A DNA stretch of 42,375 bases, from assembly GCA_947470515.1 (NCBI GenBank), contig CANITF010000026.1, positions 1-42,375 of the forward strand, in the 5' to 3' direction. Origin of the DNA: Flavobacteriales bacterium. GTDB taxonomy: Bacteria > Bacteroidota > Bacteroidia > Flavobacteriales_D > Crocinitomicaceae. The notes beneath the pieces were generated by a model. That model saw nothing but the letters and a program-made list of their open reading frames with translations, was not told the DNA's origin and searched no databases. The first letter of the stretch is position 1; every line of letters starts with the position of its first letter. Below, in pieces: positions 7,766-16,952 of the stretch. The position numbers and the translations under genes were made by a program.

Positions 7766-8494
7766 ATGAAAATCGCACTAATTGGTTATGGGAAAATGGG
7801 AAAAGCAATCGAAGAGATAGCTTTAGAACGTGGACATACAATTGTTGCGAAAGTTTCAAGTGATAAACTTCTTTCTGATACCGATTTATCAAATGTTGAT
7901 GTTGCAATAGAATTTACTAAACCTGATTTAGCCGCAGGACACATACAATATTGCATTGATCATCAAACTCCAGTTGTAGTTGGAACTACTGCTTGGAACA
8001 ATCAATTATACGCTGTAAAACAAGCAGTCGAAAGTCAAAATGGAAGTGTTTTATATTCTTCTAACTTTAGTATTGGAGTCAACATATTTTTTGAGATCAA
8101 TAAGCGACTTGCTCAATTAATTTCTGGTCAAACAGGTTACAAAGCGGGTCTTGAAGAAATTCATCACCTTCAAAAACTTGATTCTCCTAGCGGAACTGCC
8201 ATAACTTTGGCTAATGGAATTTTAGAAAATAATCAAGATTATGTTTCTTGGGTTTTAGGTGAAGGACATGTTCCTCATACAAATGACAGACAATTAGGAG
8301 TTACTTCTTACAGAAAGCCTGATGTTGCCGGTACACATATAATAAAATACACATCACCAGTAGATACAATTACAATTACTCACGAAGCTCATAATAGAAA
8401 AGGGTTTGCTTTAGGTGCTGTTATTGCCGCTGAATGGCTACAGGACAAAAAAGGACTTTTTACAATGGCTGACGTATTAAATTTGAATATATAA
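7766..8494 (+). CDS. dapB: 4-hydroxy-tetrahydrodipicolinate reductase
   Basis: It reduces 4-hydroxy-tetrahydrodipicolinate with NAD(P)H in lysine/diaminopimelate synthesis, feeding the cell wall. The 242-residue length is typical for Bacteroidota DapB. The N-terminal Rossmann motif is GYGKMG (residues 7-12). The catalytic block EIHHLQKLDSPSGT has the acid-base H133/H134, K137 and the substrate-binding SGT. It has its own strong promoter (7721-7750). Its stop shares one base with the lepB start. No other dap gene lies in the window. Confidence 0.95.
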   Translation: MKIALIGYGKMGKAIEEIALERGHTIVAKVSSDKLLSDTDLSNVDVAIEFTKPDLAAGHIQYCIDHQTPVVVGTTAWNNQLYAVKQAVESQNGSVLYSSNFSIGVNIFFEINKRLAQLISGQTGYKAGLEEIHHLQKLDSPSGTAITLANGILENNQDYVSWVLGEGHVPHTNDRQLGVTSYRKPDVAGTHIIKYTSPVDTITITHEAHNRKGFALGAVIAAEWLQDKKGLFTMADVLNLNI

Positions 8495-10371
8495 TGAACG
8501 TACTTTATTTTTACCTATTTCTTTTAGTTCACCCATATTTAGCGATGTGGATGAAAAGTTTTGAGCAAGCTGGGCGCCAATCTTGGGAAGCATTAGTTCC
8601 TGGTTACAATTATTATGTTGCTTTTAAAATTGGCTGTAGAAAACCTTTTTGGTCTTTGTTGTTGATTTTTCCAGGCGTCCATATTGTAATGTGGTCTTCA
8701 GTAAACGTGTCATATATTCGTCGTTTTGGATATTACTCTTTGGCTGACACTTTTCAGGGAATCTTTTTTCCGTATGTTATTATGGCAAAAATTGCAAATT
8801 CTAAACAAGACATTTTACCTGAAACAAATTGGGCAAATAGCAAAGAAATTGGAGATAGAGCTTGGGGAGATCATTTAGCATTATTGTTGGCATTGCCAAT
8901 TATTGGTCACGTTATCGCTTTAGGATTAAATGCAATCTCAAGAGAAAAACCAGGAAATAAGTCGAAAGTAAAAGAATGGGGAGATTCAATTCTTTTTGCA
9001 TTGGTTGCTGCAAGTATTATTAGAACATACGTTTTTGAGCCTTTTCAAATTCCAACTGGCTCGATGGAAAAAACGTTGTTAGTGGGTGATTTCTTATTCG
9101 TGAATAAATTAGCATATGGACCAAAAGTTCCAGTTACGCCTTTATCTTTTCCATTGGTGCATAATACGGTGCCTTGGGTGAATATAAAATCTTATTCTAC
9201 TTTAGAAACAGGAAATTATACACGAATTCCAGGTTTTGGAAGAATCAACAGAAATGACGTGGTAGTTTTCAATTACCCTTCAGGTGATACAGCCGTTTAT
9301 GATCCTCGTATGCCTGATGGTTTGATGGGACATGATTATCATGGAATAGTTAATAATGAAGCTTTTTATTTATTTCAAAACGATCCTGAAACTGGCAGAC
9401 AATACCAAATCGCCAAACAATTTTATACAGATAGTTTGACAAAAAAAGGAGGAAATGTAGTTCTGGCAGATAGTCTTGCAAATTTGTTTTTAAATAAGCG
9501 AATGATTCAAAACCTTGAGAAATACAAACAAAAAGCACGGAAAATGCTTGCTGAAGAGAAAATAGCACACCAGAATGGTCAAACAATTAGCACTTATGGA
9601 GTGATATATCGTCCGGTTGATAAAAGAGAGAATTATATCAAAAGATGTGTTGGATTGCCAGGCGATTGGATGGAAATTAAAAGTTCTGTTCTTTATGTGA
9701 ATGGGAAACCAGCATTTGTTCCTGAATTTCAAAATCTTCAATATACAGTTACGAACTTCATAGATCCTGACAAAAAGAAGATGAGGGAACGTTATGGATT
9801 GGAAGATAGTAGAAATGATTATGATACACAAGACGGAGGAAAAACATACACAATGAATTTGACCAAGAAGCAAAAAGCTGAACTTTCAAAAAACAATCCC
9901 GATGCGTTGTTTCAACTTGTTTTATCTCCTCAGTATTCAGATACAAAATCATATATACCTTTAGCTTCGGATTTATTGAGCAATTTAGGTCAATTTCCTA
10001 AAGATTTATACATCAACAATACAATAACAGATTTCACGAAATTTCAGATTCCTAAGAAAGGTCAAACAATTTCTATTTCAGCAAAGAACATTGCTTGGTA
10101 CCGTAGAATTATTACGGCATATGAAGGCCATCAATTAGAAGAGAAAAAGGATGGGATTTACATTGATAAAAAGAAGGTTACAAACTATACTTTTGCGCTG
10201 AACTATTATTGGTTGATGGGAGATAATCGCTATAATTCAGCGGATTCTAGAATTTGGGGTTTTGTACCAGAAGATCACATTGTTGGTAGAGCTTCTTTGG
10301 TTTGGTTCTCAAAAAGTGCTGACCCAAGTATCGGAATTCGTTGGGATAGATTGTTCAAATTGATTGAATAA
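8494..10371 (+). CDS. lepB: Signal peptidase I, long form with N-terminal membrane module
   Basis: It removes signal peptides from exported proteins at the inner membrane. The catalytic serine S190 is in PTGSMEKTL and the general-base lysine K383 in YIKRCVGLPGD; box D/E is MGDNRYNSADSRIWG from residue 575. At 625 residues it is about twice E. coli LepB. Residues 1-125 form a DUF5684-like hydrophobic module (LVPGYNYYVAFKIG). The Ser-Lys spacing is 193 residues against 55 in E. coli, reflecting a large inserted segment; a second insertion separates Lys from box D. Bacteroidota enzymes are generally long. It is translationally coupled to dapB and wbqC by TAATG junctions. Confidence 0.93.
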   Translation: MNVLYFYLFLLVHPYLAMWMKSFEQAGRQSWEALVPGYNYYVAFKIGCRKPFWSLLLIFPGVHIVMWSSVNVSYIRRFGYYSLADTFQGIFFPYVIMAKIANSKQDILPETNWANSKEIGDRAWGDHLALLLALPIIGHVIALGLNAISREKPGNKSKVKEWGDSILFALVAASIIRTYVFEPFQIPTGSMEKTLLVGDFLFVNKLAYGPKVPVTPLSFPLVHNTVPWVNIKSYSTLETGNYTRIPGFGRINRNDVVVFNYPSGDTAVYDPRMPDGLMGHDYHGIVNNEAFYLFQNDPETGRQYQIAKQFYTDSLTKKGGNVVLADSLANLFLNKRMIQNLEKYKQKARKMLAEEKIAHQNGQTISTYGVIYRPVDKRENYIKRCVGLPGDWMEIKSSVLYVNGKPAFVPEFQNLQYTVTNFIDPDKKKMRERYGLEDSRNDYDTQDGGKTYTMNLTKKQKAELSKNNPDALFQLVLSPQYSDTKSYIPLASDLLSNLGQFPKDLYINNTITDFTKFQIPKKGQTISISAKNIAWYRRIITAYEGHQLEEKKDGIYIDKKKVTNYTFALNYYWLMGDNRYNSADSRIWGFVPEDHIVGRASLVWFSKSADPSIGIRWDRLFKLIE

Positions 10372-10970
10372 TGTTGACTGTATTTCCAATTGCTTTTTTT
10401 GGGAATGTTGAATACTTTAAAGAATTAGCGAATTCATCGAATCCAATTTTCGAGATGAAAGAGCATATTTTAAAAGGAACAATTCGATCTCGATGCGAAA
10501 TACTTTCTCCAAATGGCATTCAGCAATTGAATGTTCCATTGTATCGTCCGAATGGTTCAAAAACGTTGATTGATCAAGTTGAATTAAGCACTGAAACCGA
10601 TTGGAAAGTAAAATTATGGCGTTCCATAAAAACGGCGTACTCCTCTGCCCCATTTTTTGATCATTATGGAATGGAAGTTGAAGAGTTGATTTTCAATAAA
10701 GAAAAGAATTTGTGTCTTTACACATCAACTATAACTGAACGAATTGTAGAATGGTTGTCAATTCCAATCACCCTGAATTATTCAACTGAATATGTAGAAG
10801 GTTCAATTCTCAAAGACTATAGATTGTATGATTTTAATTCCTTAAACGAAATTCCTTTTTATCAGCAAGTATTTTCAACGGGTGAAGAATTTCATCCAAA
10901 TTTATCTATTCTTGACTTAATTTTCTGCGAAGGTCCCATGGCAAGGAATTGGGTATTAAATTCACATTAA
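10371..10970 (+). CDS. WbqC-like family protein
   Basis: A 199-residue soluble protein of the WbqC family, which was named from a polysaccharide locus but is here in its standard place behind lepB. Visible family features are the N-terminal 'FPIAFFGNVEYF', 'GTIRSRCEILSPNGIQQLNVPL', and 'KLWRSIKTAYSSAPFFDHYG', which ends with the conserved aromatic/His segment. The enzyme activity is not known with certainty. The start shares a base with the lepB stop (TAATG), so it is the last gene of the dapB operon. A 63-nt gap separates it from the next gene. Confidence 0.9.
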   Translation: MLTVFPIAFFGNVEYFKELANSSNPIFEMKEHILKGTIRSRCEILSPNGIQQLNVPLYRPNGSKTLIDQVELSTETDWKVKLWRSIKTAYSSAPFFDHYGMEVEELIFNKEKNLCLYTSTITERIVEWLSIPITLNYSTEYVEGSILKDYRLYDFNSLNEIPFYQQVFSTGEEFHPNLSILDLIFCEGPMARNWVLNSH

Positions 10971-11033
10971 ATTAATAACCATTCAAAATCAATTTGAGAT
11001 TGTTATACCTATATTTATCAAAATATTAAACAT

Positions 11034-11990
11034 ATGAAATTTATCATCTTAATCTTATTTTCAATTACATTCAGTTTTGTATCTAGTTCACAAACTGTTA
11101 GAAATATCGTCTTCTATAATGTTGATAATTTGTTCGACACCATCGATGGTGTAAATGATGATGCTGAATTTCTACCTGCTGGTAAAAACGAATGGAATTC
11201 AGCTAAATATTTTGAAAAATTGAAGCACATTAATCAAGTATTGGATGAAATGAAAAATCCATTGATGATAGGAATGTGTGAAATTGAAAATGAAACTGTT
11301 GTTCGTGACGTTTTGAAACATTCTACAAACATGCAAAAGTTTGGTGTTGTTCATTATGAAAGTATGGATGCAAGGGGAATAGATGTTGCCTTAGCATACG
11401 ATAGTTCAACACTAAAACTAGCACAATCAGGAATCTTGAGATTTGTTCTACCAGGTCAAAATGCCCCAACATCTCGTGATATTTTATGGGCGAAATTTTC
11501 AATGAAAAAAGATACTATCATTGGAATGGTGAACCATTGGCCAAGCAGAAGGGCTGGACAAGATGAAAGTGAAGCAAATAGATTGCAAGCAGCAAATACT
11601 GCTCGTCACTTCATTGATTCTTTGTTGAAAATCAATTGTAATTACAAGATTGTATTTATGGGCGATTTGAATGATTATCCAATTGATAAAGCTCCTCAAC
11701 TGATTCAAGAAAAATTAACACCAATGATTTGTGCAACCTCTGGGAAATTTGGAGGAAGTTACAACTACAAAGAACAATGGGATATTTTAGATCATATTTT
11801 TGTCTCGCAAGGAATGACAAAGAAAAAAGGAATCAAAATAGTTCTAGCATCTGGTGTTATTCATTCATTTGATTACCTTTTAACAGAATACAAAGGAATT
11901 ATTGTTCCATTTAGAACGTATGGTGGAGCGAAATATCTAGGTGGTTATTCCGATCATTTACCTGTTTCAATTGAAGTTTCTGTTCCATAA
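11034..11990 (+). CDS. Secreted endonuclease/exonuclease/phosphatase (EEP) family protein
   Basis: A 318-residue protein with a cleavable signal peptide (residues 1-19, ending in SSSQ), so it acts outside the cytoplasm. The EEP metal-dependent hydrolase motifs are in order: 'FYNVDNLFD' (Asn), 'CEIENE' (metal Glu), 'NHWPSRRAG', 'MGDLNDYP' (catalytic Asp/Asn) and the terminal 'YSDHLPV' (catalytic His). The family includes DNase I-like nucleases and phosphodiesterases; the Bacteroidota relatives are usually called endonucleases, and the true substrate is unknown. Its 3' end overlaps the convergent gene by 37 nt. Confidence 0.88.
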   Translation: MKFIILILFSITFSFVSSSQTVRNIVFYNVDNLFDTIDGVNDDAEFLPAGKNEWNSAKYFEKLKHINQVLDEMKNPLMIGMCEIENETVVRDVLKHSTNMQKFGVVHYESMDARGIDVALAYDSSTLKLAQSGILRFVLPGQNAPTSRDILWAKFSMKKDTIIGMVNHWPSRRAGQDESEANRLQAANTARHFIDSLLKINCNYKIVFMGDLNDYPIDKAPQLIQEKLTPMICATSGKFGGSYNYKEQWDILDHIFVSQGMTKKKGIKIVLASGVIHSFDYLLTEYKGIIVPFRTYGGAKYLGGYSDHLPVSIEVSVP

Positions 11991-13342
11991 GGAACTTTAG
12001 CAAAACCAAAATTATACGGTAATCTTTCTTTGTATAAGAATTTTTTCTGAGCTGTTTCAAACGGACGATAAACATAATACACGAAATTATCGTGGATTGA
12101 AATTTTATCAACGTATCGAAATTCCAATCGAACTTGTTCTTTAATTTCGCCTGTTTTAGGATCAATCAATCCAATATAGGAATATCCTGAGCGGTCATAA
12201 ACAGCATAAATTTCTCCCGTTCCTTTGTCTTGAAGTAATTGTTTTTTCCAACCTGTAGATTTAGGTTGATAATGGTGGTAAATAGCAACACTGTCAATTG
12301 GATGTCCTACTCTATCAAAGGAAAACAACTTATCTTTATAGTAATCAAATACGTAGATTGTATCGTTTTTTGAAAACAAAGGAGCATATAATTCTTTGTA
12401 ATAAATGGATTGCGTGAAGTAATTGGCACCAACCCAAATTTCAGCCTCAATCCCTGTTTCGTTTTCTTTTGCCTTCGCCCAAAGCTTCGTGCGAACATCA
12501 ACCCATTTATATTCTGACTTATACAATTCCATCATTAAATCATCCTTAATATTGATGATTTTAGAATAAGTTGAATCCAATTGATCAAACGTATAATATT
12601 CAAATGCAGGATAATCTTTGTTGAAATTAGAAAAGAACATTTTATTTCTATTTGTATCTAAAATTGGTGCTAAATATTTTAAATAATACTCTTTTTCTAA
12701 TGAGGAAATTTCAATGTTTTGTCCATTGATGTGCAGTCCATAAACATTCTCATCACAGACAACATGCGCATTTCCTCTGTAATCTCTTACTAATTCTTGT
12801 GCAACACCAGGAACACTGAATGTATTAAGAACTTCTATTCCATCGTACAGAAGCAATTCACTGCCTTTTCTTAATTGTTTTGGATACGTTAATAGTACTA
12901 AACGACCATTTTGCTGCACTTCAAAATCAGCAACGCTTAAACGTTTGGATTCAAAAACAGTATCAGGAACGCCTGGTGCTTTAATAACTATTTCTTTTAA
13001 GGATTTTATTTTGGAAGCAACCATTTCAATTGAAATTGTAAGCGTATCGGTTAGCTCTTTTAAATAAACTTTTTTAACGCCAGTTACTGATTCATAAATT
13101 GCATGATTGCATTTATAGGATACTAATACGTTATTAGGAACATATATTTCAATTTTTCCCTTTGAACTGGATGTTCGGTATTTTGTTTTTGAAGAAAATG
13201 TAAATGTCGCATTCACATTTTGGATACTTTCTTTAAATGTGTCATCAGAAAATTCAAAAACAACCAATACTGAATCAGCTTGACTGAAACCAACTATTAA
13301 TTTGCAAAAAACAAAAACAAAAAATAATAGAATTGAACGCAT
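11954..13342 (-). CDS. Unknown secreted protein, possibly beta-propeller
   Basis: I do not recognise a characterised family. The 462-residue protein has a signal peptide (about 1-20, ending VGFSQ). An N-terminal beta-rich region of about 100 residues ('KGKIEIYVPNNVLVSYKCNHAIYESV') resembles the carboxypeptidase-regulatory-like domain of Bacteroidota surface proteins. The rest has recurring short beta strands separated by 'D-x-x-G/N' turns, compatible with a six-bladed propeller-like fold. No C-terminal sorting domain is visible. It stands alone: a terminator separates it from ilvE upstream, and its last 37 nt overlap the convergent EEP gene. Confidence 0.7.
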   Translation of the reverse strand: MRSILLFFVFVFCKLIVGFSQADSVLVVFEFSDDTFKESIQNVNATFTFSSKTKYRTSSSKGKIEIYVPNNVLVSYKCNHAIYESVTGVKKVYLKELTDTLTISIEMVASKIKSLKEIVIKAPGVPDTVFESKRLSVADFEVQQNGRLVLLTYPKQLRKGSELLLYDGIEVLNTFSVPGVAQELVRDYRGNAHVVCDENVYGLHINGQNIEISSLEKEYYLKYLAPILDTNRNKMFFSNFNKDYPAFEYYTFDQLDSTYSKIINIKDDLMMELYKSEYKWVDVRTKLWAKAKENETGIEAEIWVGANYFTQSIYYKELYAPLFSKNDTIYVFDYYKDKLFSFDRVGHPIDSVAIYHHYQPKSTGWKKQLLQDKGTGEIYAVYDRSGYSYIGLIDPKTGEIKEQVRLEFRYVDKISIHDNFVYYVYRPFETAQKKFLYKERLPYNFGFAKVPYGTETSIETGK

Positions 13343-13382
13343 ATCTTTTTTTCAAGAAGATGAAAAAACAATTTATTTCCAT

Positions 13383-13416
13383 AAAAAAAGGCCTCCATCA
13401 ATTGAAAGAAGCCTTT
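13383..13416 (-). terminator. Terminator of ilvE
   Basis: The stem AAAGGC (13387-13392) / GCCTTT (13411-13416) has further partial pairing inside it. On the minus strand it is followed by seven T (plus-strand A 13383-13389). It lies 15 nt past the ilvE stop and insulates the next minus-strand gene. Confidence 0.8.
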
Positions 13417-13431
13417 ATGATATTTTAAACA

Positions 13432-14502
13432 TTAAACTTTCAAACACCAACCGAATGTATCTTCGATTTTTCCAACCTTCAAATCATCTAAATAATTTTT
13501 GATTTTCGTTGATATAACAAAAGTATCAACCGGTGGTAATTCTAAAATCTCATCACGGTAACCAATTTTTGCTATTGGAGCAATCGTTGCAGCTGTTCCA
13601 GCACCGAAAGCCTCTTGCATTGTGCCGTTTTTAATAGCAGCTACAACCTCTTCAACAGAAACTCTTCTCTCTTCCACCGGAATTCCCCAGCTTTTTGCAA
13701 TTTCGATAACAGACCTCTTCGTAACTCCTCTTAAAATAGTATCCGCATCTTCCGAAGGTGAAATAATTGTTCCATTAATGATAAAAACAATATTCATTGT
13801 TCCAGATTCCTCAATATATTTATGTTCCTTTCCGTCGGTCCAAACTAATTGGTGAAACCCCTGATTTTGGCCAAGTTTAGCAGGATACAAGCCAGCACCG
13901 TAATTTCCAGCAGTTTTGGCTCTTCCCACTCCACCGACTGATGCACGCGTATAAAACTCTTCAATTTTCACGTTAACAGGTTCAGAATAATATGCTCCAA
14001 CTGGGCACGTAAAAATGACAAATTTATATGTTTCAGAAGGACGAATTCCTAAAAACTCATCTGTTGCAAACATGAAAGGGCGAATATAAAGGGAATAACC
14101 TTCTTTGTTTGGAATCCAATTACTGTCTATTTCAACTGTTTTACGAACCAATTCAGTGAAAACATCTTCTGGAATTGTAGGCATACACATGCGCTCACAT
14201 GATTCCTTGAAACGACTCGCATTCATTCCTGGACGAAAAATAGATACATCTCCATTTTCAGCTTTATTAGCTTTCATTCCTTCAAAAATCGATTGCCCAT
14301 AATGGATTGCCGAAGTTGCAGGATGAAGGGAAAGATTGGCAAATGGAAGAATCTCAGGTTGATGCCATTCACCATCTGAATAATCCATGACCAACATGTG
14401 ATCCGAAAAAACTCGGCCAAAAGGCAAATTATCCCAATCTACATCTCCAATATGAGAATTTGCAGTCTTTGTGATTTTTACTGAAATGGTTTCTTGTAAC
14501 AT
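13432..14502 (-). CDS. ilvE: Branched-chain amino-acid aminotransferase
   Basis: A PLP enzyme interconverting Leu/Ile/Val and their 2-oxo acids. It has 356 residues from the ATG at 14502. Fold-type IV features are 'HYGQSIFEGMKANK' at the N-terminus, the PLP lysine in 'GRAKTAGNYGAGLYPAKLG', 'EESGTMNIVFIINGTIISP', and the phosphate-binding 'ILRGVTKRSVIEIA'. The longer in-frame start at 14550 is rejected because the promoter elements (14521-14550) lie downstream of it. It acts on the same pool of branched-chain substrates as the leucine dehydrogenase at 1871-2968. Confidence 0.94.
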   Translation of the reverse strand: MLQETISVKITKTANSHIGDVDWDNLPFGRVFSDHMLVMDYSDGEWHQPEILPFANLSLHPATSAIHYGQSIFEGMKANKAENGDVSIFRPGMNASRFKESCERMCMPTIPEDVFTELVRKTVEIDSNWIPNKEGYSLYIRPFMFATDEFLGIRPSETYKFVIFTCPVGAYYSEPVNVKIEEFYTRASVGGVGRAKTAGNYGAGLYPAKLGQNQGFHQLVWTDGKEHKYIEESGTMNIVFIINGTIISPSEDADTILRGVTKRSVIEIAKSWGIPVEERRVSVEEVVAAIKNGTMQEAFGAGTAATIAPIAKIGYRDEILELPPVDTFVISTKIKNYLDDLKVGKIEDTFGWCLKV

Positions 14503-14520
14503 AGTATATATTTCGTTTCG

Positions 14521-14550
14521 CGAAGATAAGTAGAATGATTGAGCAATCAA
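14521..14550 (-). promoter_or_regulatory. Promoter of ilvE
   Basis: On the minus strand TTG (14550-14548) is followed after 19 nt by TATCTTCG (14528-14521), one mismatch from TAnnTTTG. It is back-to-back with the recQ promoter, with 15 nt between the two -33 elements, and it fixes the ilvE start at 14502. Confidence 0.75.
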
Positions 14551-14565
14551 ATAGATTTAAGTTCA

Positions 14566-14594
14566 TTGATAGAAATTAAATTTCTCTATTTTTG
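14566..14594 (+). promoter_or_regulatory. Promoter of recQ
   Basis: TTG (14566-14568), an 18-nt spacer and TATTTTTG (14587-14594) fit the Bacteroidota promoter consensus. The recQ ATG follows 16 nt after the -7 element. Confidence 0.78.
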
Positions 14595-14610
14595 ACTTCT
14601 GATTACGCAC

Positions 14611-16512
14611 ATGGAAAAAAGTCGTGAAATATTAAAAAAATTCTGGGGATTCGACCAATTTCGTTCTATTCAAGAAGAAATTGTCGACGATGTAATTTAT
14701 GGTCATGATACGCTTGCCCTGCTTCCAACTGGCGGAGGAAAATCAATTTGTTTTCAAATACCAGGTATTGCACGGGAAGGAATTACGCTTGTTGTTTCAC
14801 CTTTAATTGCATTAATTCAAGATCAAGTTACCAATTTACAAGCAAAAGGAATTCGTGCAAAGTCCATAATTAGCGGTATGAGTTACCGAGAAATTGACAT
14901 TACGCTCGATAATGCGCGCTTTGGAGGATTAGATTTTTTATATACTTCACCTGAAAGATTGCAGTCAAAACTGTTTATTGAACGCTTCAAATTAATGAAT
15001 ATTGGGCTCATTGTTGTTGATGAAGCGCATTGTATTTCTGAATGGGGACATGATTTCCGTCCATCCTTTAAAGCGATTTATAAATTACGAGAGATTCACC
15101 CAGAAGTGCCAATTATTGCACTCACAGCAACGGCAACATCAAAAGTAAGAGAAGATATAATTCAACAATTACGACTAAAAAATCCTATAATTCACGAAGC
15201 CTCTTTTGAAAGATCAAATTTGAGTTATGAGGCATATAAAACAGAAAATAAACTCTCGAAAATAGTAGAATATTGCACAAAAAACCTTTCGCTCTGTGGA
15301 ATTGTATATTGTCAGACACGAAAGAGCGTTAAGGAGATAGCAAAGATTTTGCAAATGAACAAAGTAAGCGTCGGAGTCTATCATGGAGGCATGAACAAAG
15401 ACGACAGAAATCTAATGCTGACCAATTGGTTGGAGGGAAAAATCAACGTAATGGTTTCAACGAATGCTTTTGGAATGGGAATCGACAAACCTGATGTGCG
15501 TTTTGTTTTACATTATGAATTTCCGCCATCACTTGAGGCCTATTTTCAAGAAGCAGGAAGAGCTGGGCGAGATGGAAAAGAATCTAGAGCGATTGTTTTT
15601 TGGGAGCAAGGAGATCTTGATAAACTCATTGAACGAAATGAGAATCAATTTCCACCTGCAGAAACGGTAAAAATGACCTATCGTGCGCTGTGCAATCATT
15701 TAAAAATTGCTATTGGTTCAGGACTTGATGAAACATACTTTTTTGAAATTCAAAAGTTTTGTACTTCGTTCAATTTAAATCCATTAATCACATACAATTC
15801 ATTGAAAATATTGGAATTAAACGGCGATTTAGTTTTTTCAGAAGGAGTTTTTAATCCTACGAAAGTAAAGTTCGCAGTTGGGAATAAGGAACTGTACAAT
15901 TTTCAAATTCAACACTCAAAATTGGTTGGTTTAACAACACTTTTATCGAGAAGTTATCCGGGAGTCTTTGATTCTTACTTCGAAATTCATGAAAAAGAAT
16001 TTATTAAACGTCTAAATATCTCAACTGCTGAATTAAATATTCAATTAAAACAATTGGAAAAAAATGGAATTCTAGATGTTACTTGGAGTAGTTCACTCCC
16101 TTCCGTAACGTTAACGCATGAGCGATTACCAGATAATTATTTGAATCTTTCGGAAGAAGTATATTTCTCACGTAAAGAAAATGCGCGTAAAAAATTAGAT
16201 GCAGCAATTAGTTATCTTACAAAAAATGAATGTCGCTCGGCACAATTGATTCAATATTTTGGACAAGAAATACAACCATGCGGAAAATGTGATGTGTGTA
16301 AAAATCAGAATGTTGCAGACTATTCGATAAAAGAACTAAAGGTAATTCTTCTAGAAATACTGAAAGTTGAAGCTACAATTGAAGAGTGTGTGAATAAGAC
16401 AAATGCCTCCACTGAAATGATTCTAGTTTGTTTAAAAGAACTCATTCTTGATGGGAAAATTGAAAATAGAAACGATTTTTTTTTAAAAACAGGAAGGATT
16501 GTTTTGGATTAA
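14611..16512 (+). CDS. recQ: RecQ-family ATP-dependent DNA helicase
   Basis: A 3'-5' superfamily 2 helicase for recombination and fork repair. It has 633 residues. Walker A is LPTGGGKS (K44), the Walker B box is DEAH (137-140), and motif VI is 'QEAGRAGRDGK'. The RecQ-Ct zinc site is formed by C541, C557, C560 and C563 (CGKCDVC). After the RQC region only about 70 residues remain, with no clear HRDC domain, so this is the shorter Bacteroidota form. Monocistronic with its own promoter. Downstream lies a long repeat tract instead of a standard terminator. Confidence 0.93.
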   Translation: MEKSREILKKFWGFDQFRSIQEEIVDDVIYGHDTLALLPTGGGKSICFQIPGIAREGITLVVSPLIALIQDQVTNLQAKGIRAKSIISGMSYREIDITLDNARFGGLDFLYTSPERLQSKLFIERFKLMNIGLIVVDEAHCISEWGHDFRPSFKAIYKLREIHPEVPIIALTATATSKVREDIIQQLRLKNPIIHEASFERSNLSYEAYKTENKLSKIVEYCTKNLSLCGIVYCQTRKSVKEIAKILQMNKVSVGVYHGGMNKDDRNLMLTNWLEGKINVMVSTNAFGMGIDKPDVRFVLHYEFPPSLEAYFQEAGRAGRDGKESRAIVFWEQGDLDKLIERNENQFPPAETVKMTYRALCNHLKIAIGSGLDETYFFEIQKFCTSFNLNPLITYNSLKILELNGDLVFSEGVFNPTKVKFAVGNKELYNFQIQHSKLVGLTTLLSRSYPGVFDSYFEIHEKEFIKRLNISTAELNIQLKQLEKNGILDVTWSSSLPSVTLTHERLPDNYLNLSEEVYFSRKENARKKLDAAISYLTKNECRSAQLIQYFGQEIQPCGKCDVCKNQNVADYSIKELKVILLEILKVEATIEECVNKTNASTEMILVCLKELILDGKIENRNDFFLKTGRIVLD

Positions 16513-16534
16513 GAAAGCTAAACAAAATAAAAAA

Positions 16535-16940
16535 CACATAGCGATGCATTGAGTTTATCGAAGTGGAACATAGGTATTTCATTTGATATTCGAAATAAAC
16601 CACATAGGCACATAGGGCACATAGCGATGCACTGAGTTTATCGCAGTGAAACATTGTTATTTCATTTGTTATTCAAAATAAACCACTTTGTTATTCGAAA
16701 TAAACCACATAGCGATGCACTGAGTTTATCGAAGTGACACATAGGTATTTCATTTGCTATTAGAAATAAACCACATAGCGATGCACTTAGTTTATCGAAG
16801 TGAAACATAGGTATTTCATTTGTTATTCGAAATAAACCACATAGCGATGCACTGAGTTTATCGAAGTGACACATAGAAAACATAGTGGGTTCATGGGAGT
16901 GAAAACATAGTGAGTTTATCGAAGTGAAAACATAGTGGTT
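16535..16940. repeat. Tandem array of 66-88 bp units carrying a CTGAGTTTATCGAAG core
   Basis: Five units start with CACATAGCGATGC at 16535, 16618, 16706, 16772 and 16838 (spacings 83, 88, 66, 66). A decayed copy reaches about 16935. Each unit holds the core TGAGTTTATCGAAGTG, with occasional base changes (for example TCGCAGTG in unit 2), then TATTTC...GAAATA arms that can pair, then AAACCA. The tract fills most of the 497-nt gap between the convergent recQ and XRE genes. Open frames across it are repeat artefacts. The core is a two-base variant of the one at 4876-4890 and 26706-26720. Confidence 0.9.
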
Positions 16941-16952
16941 TTTAGGAGCTCA

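Noticed and set aside
13960-13976. Possible parS site around TTTTCACGTTAACAGG
   Set aside because: It matches the canonical 16-bp parS at only about 11 positions, lacks symmetry and lies inside ilvE. CACGTG occurrences near 700 and 35283 also fail.
16662-16883. Minus-strand ORF of 73 residues with repeated 'HFDKLSASLCGLF'
   Set aside because: It is a translation of the tandem repeat array; the periodic peptide arises from the DNA repeat and there is no start signal or promoter.
16535-16940. CRISPR array
   Set aside because: Repeats are adjacent and nearly identical across the whole unit, with no unique spacers and no cas genes.
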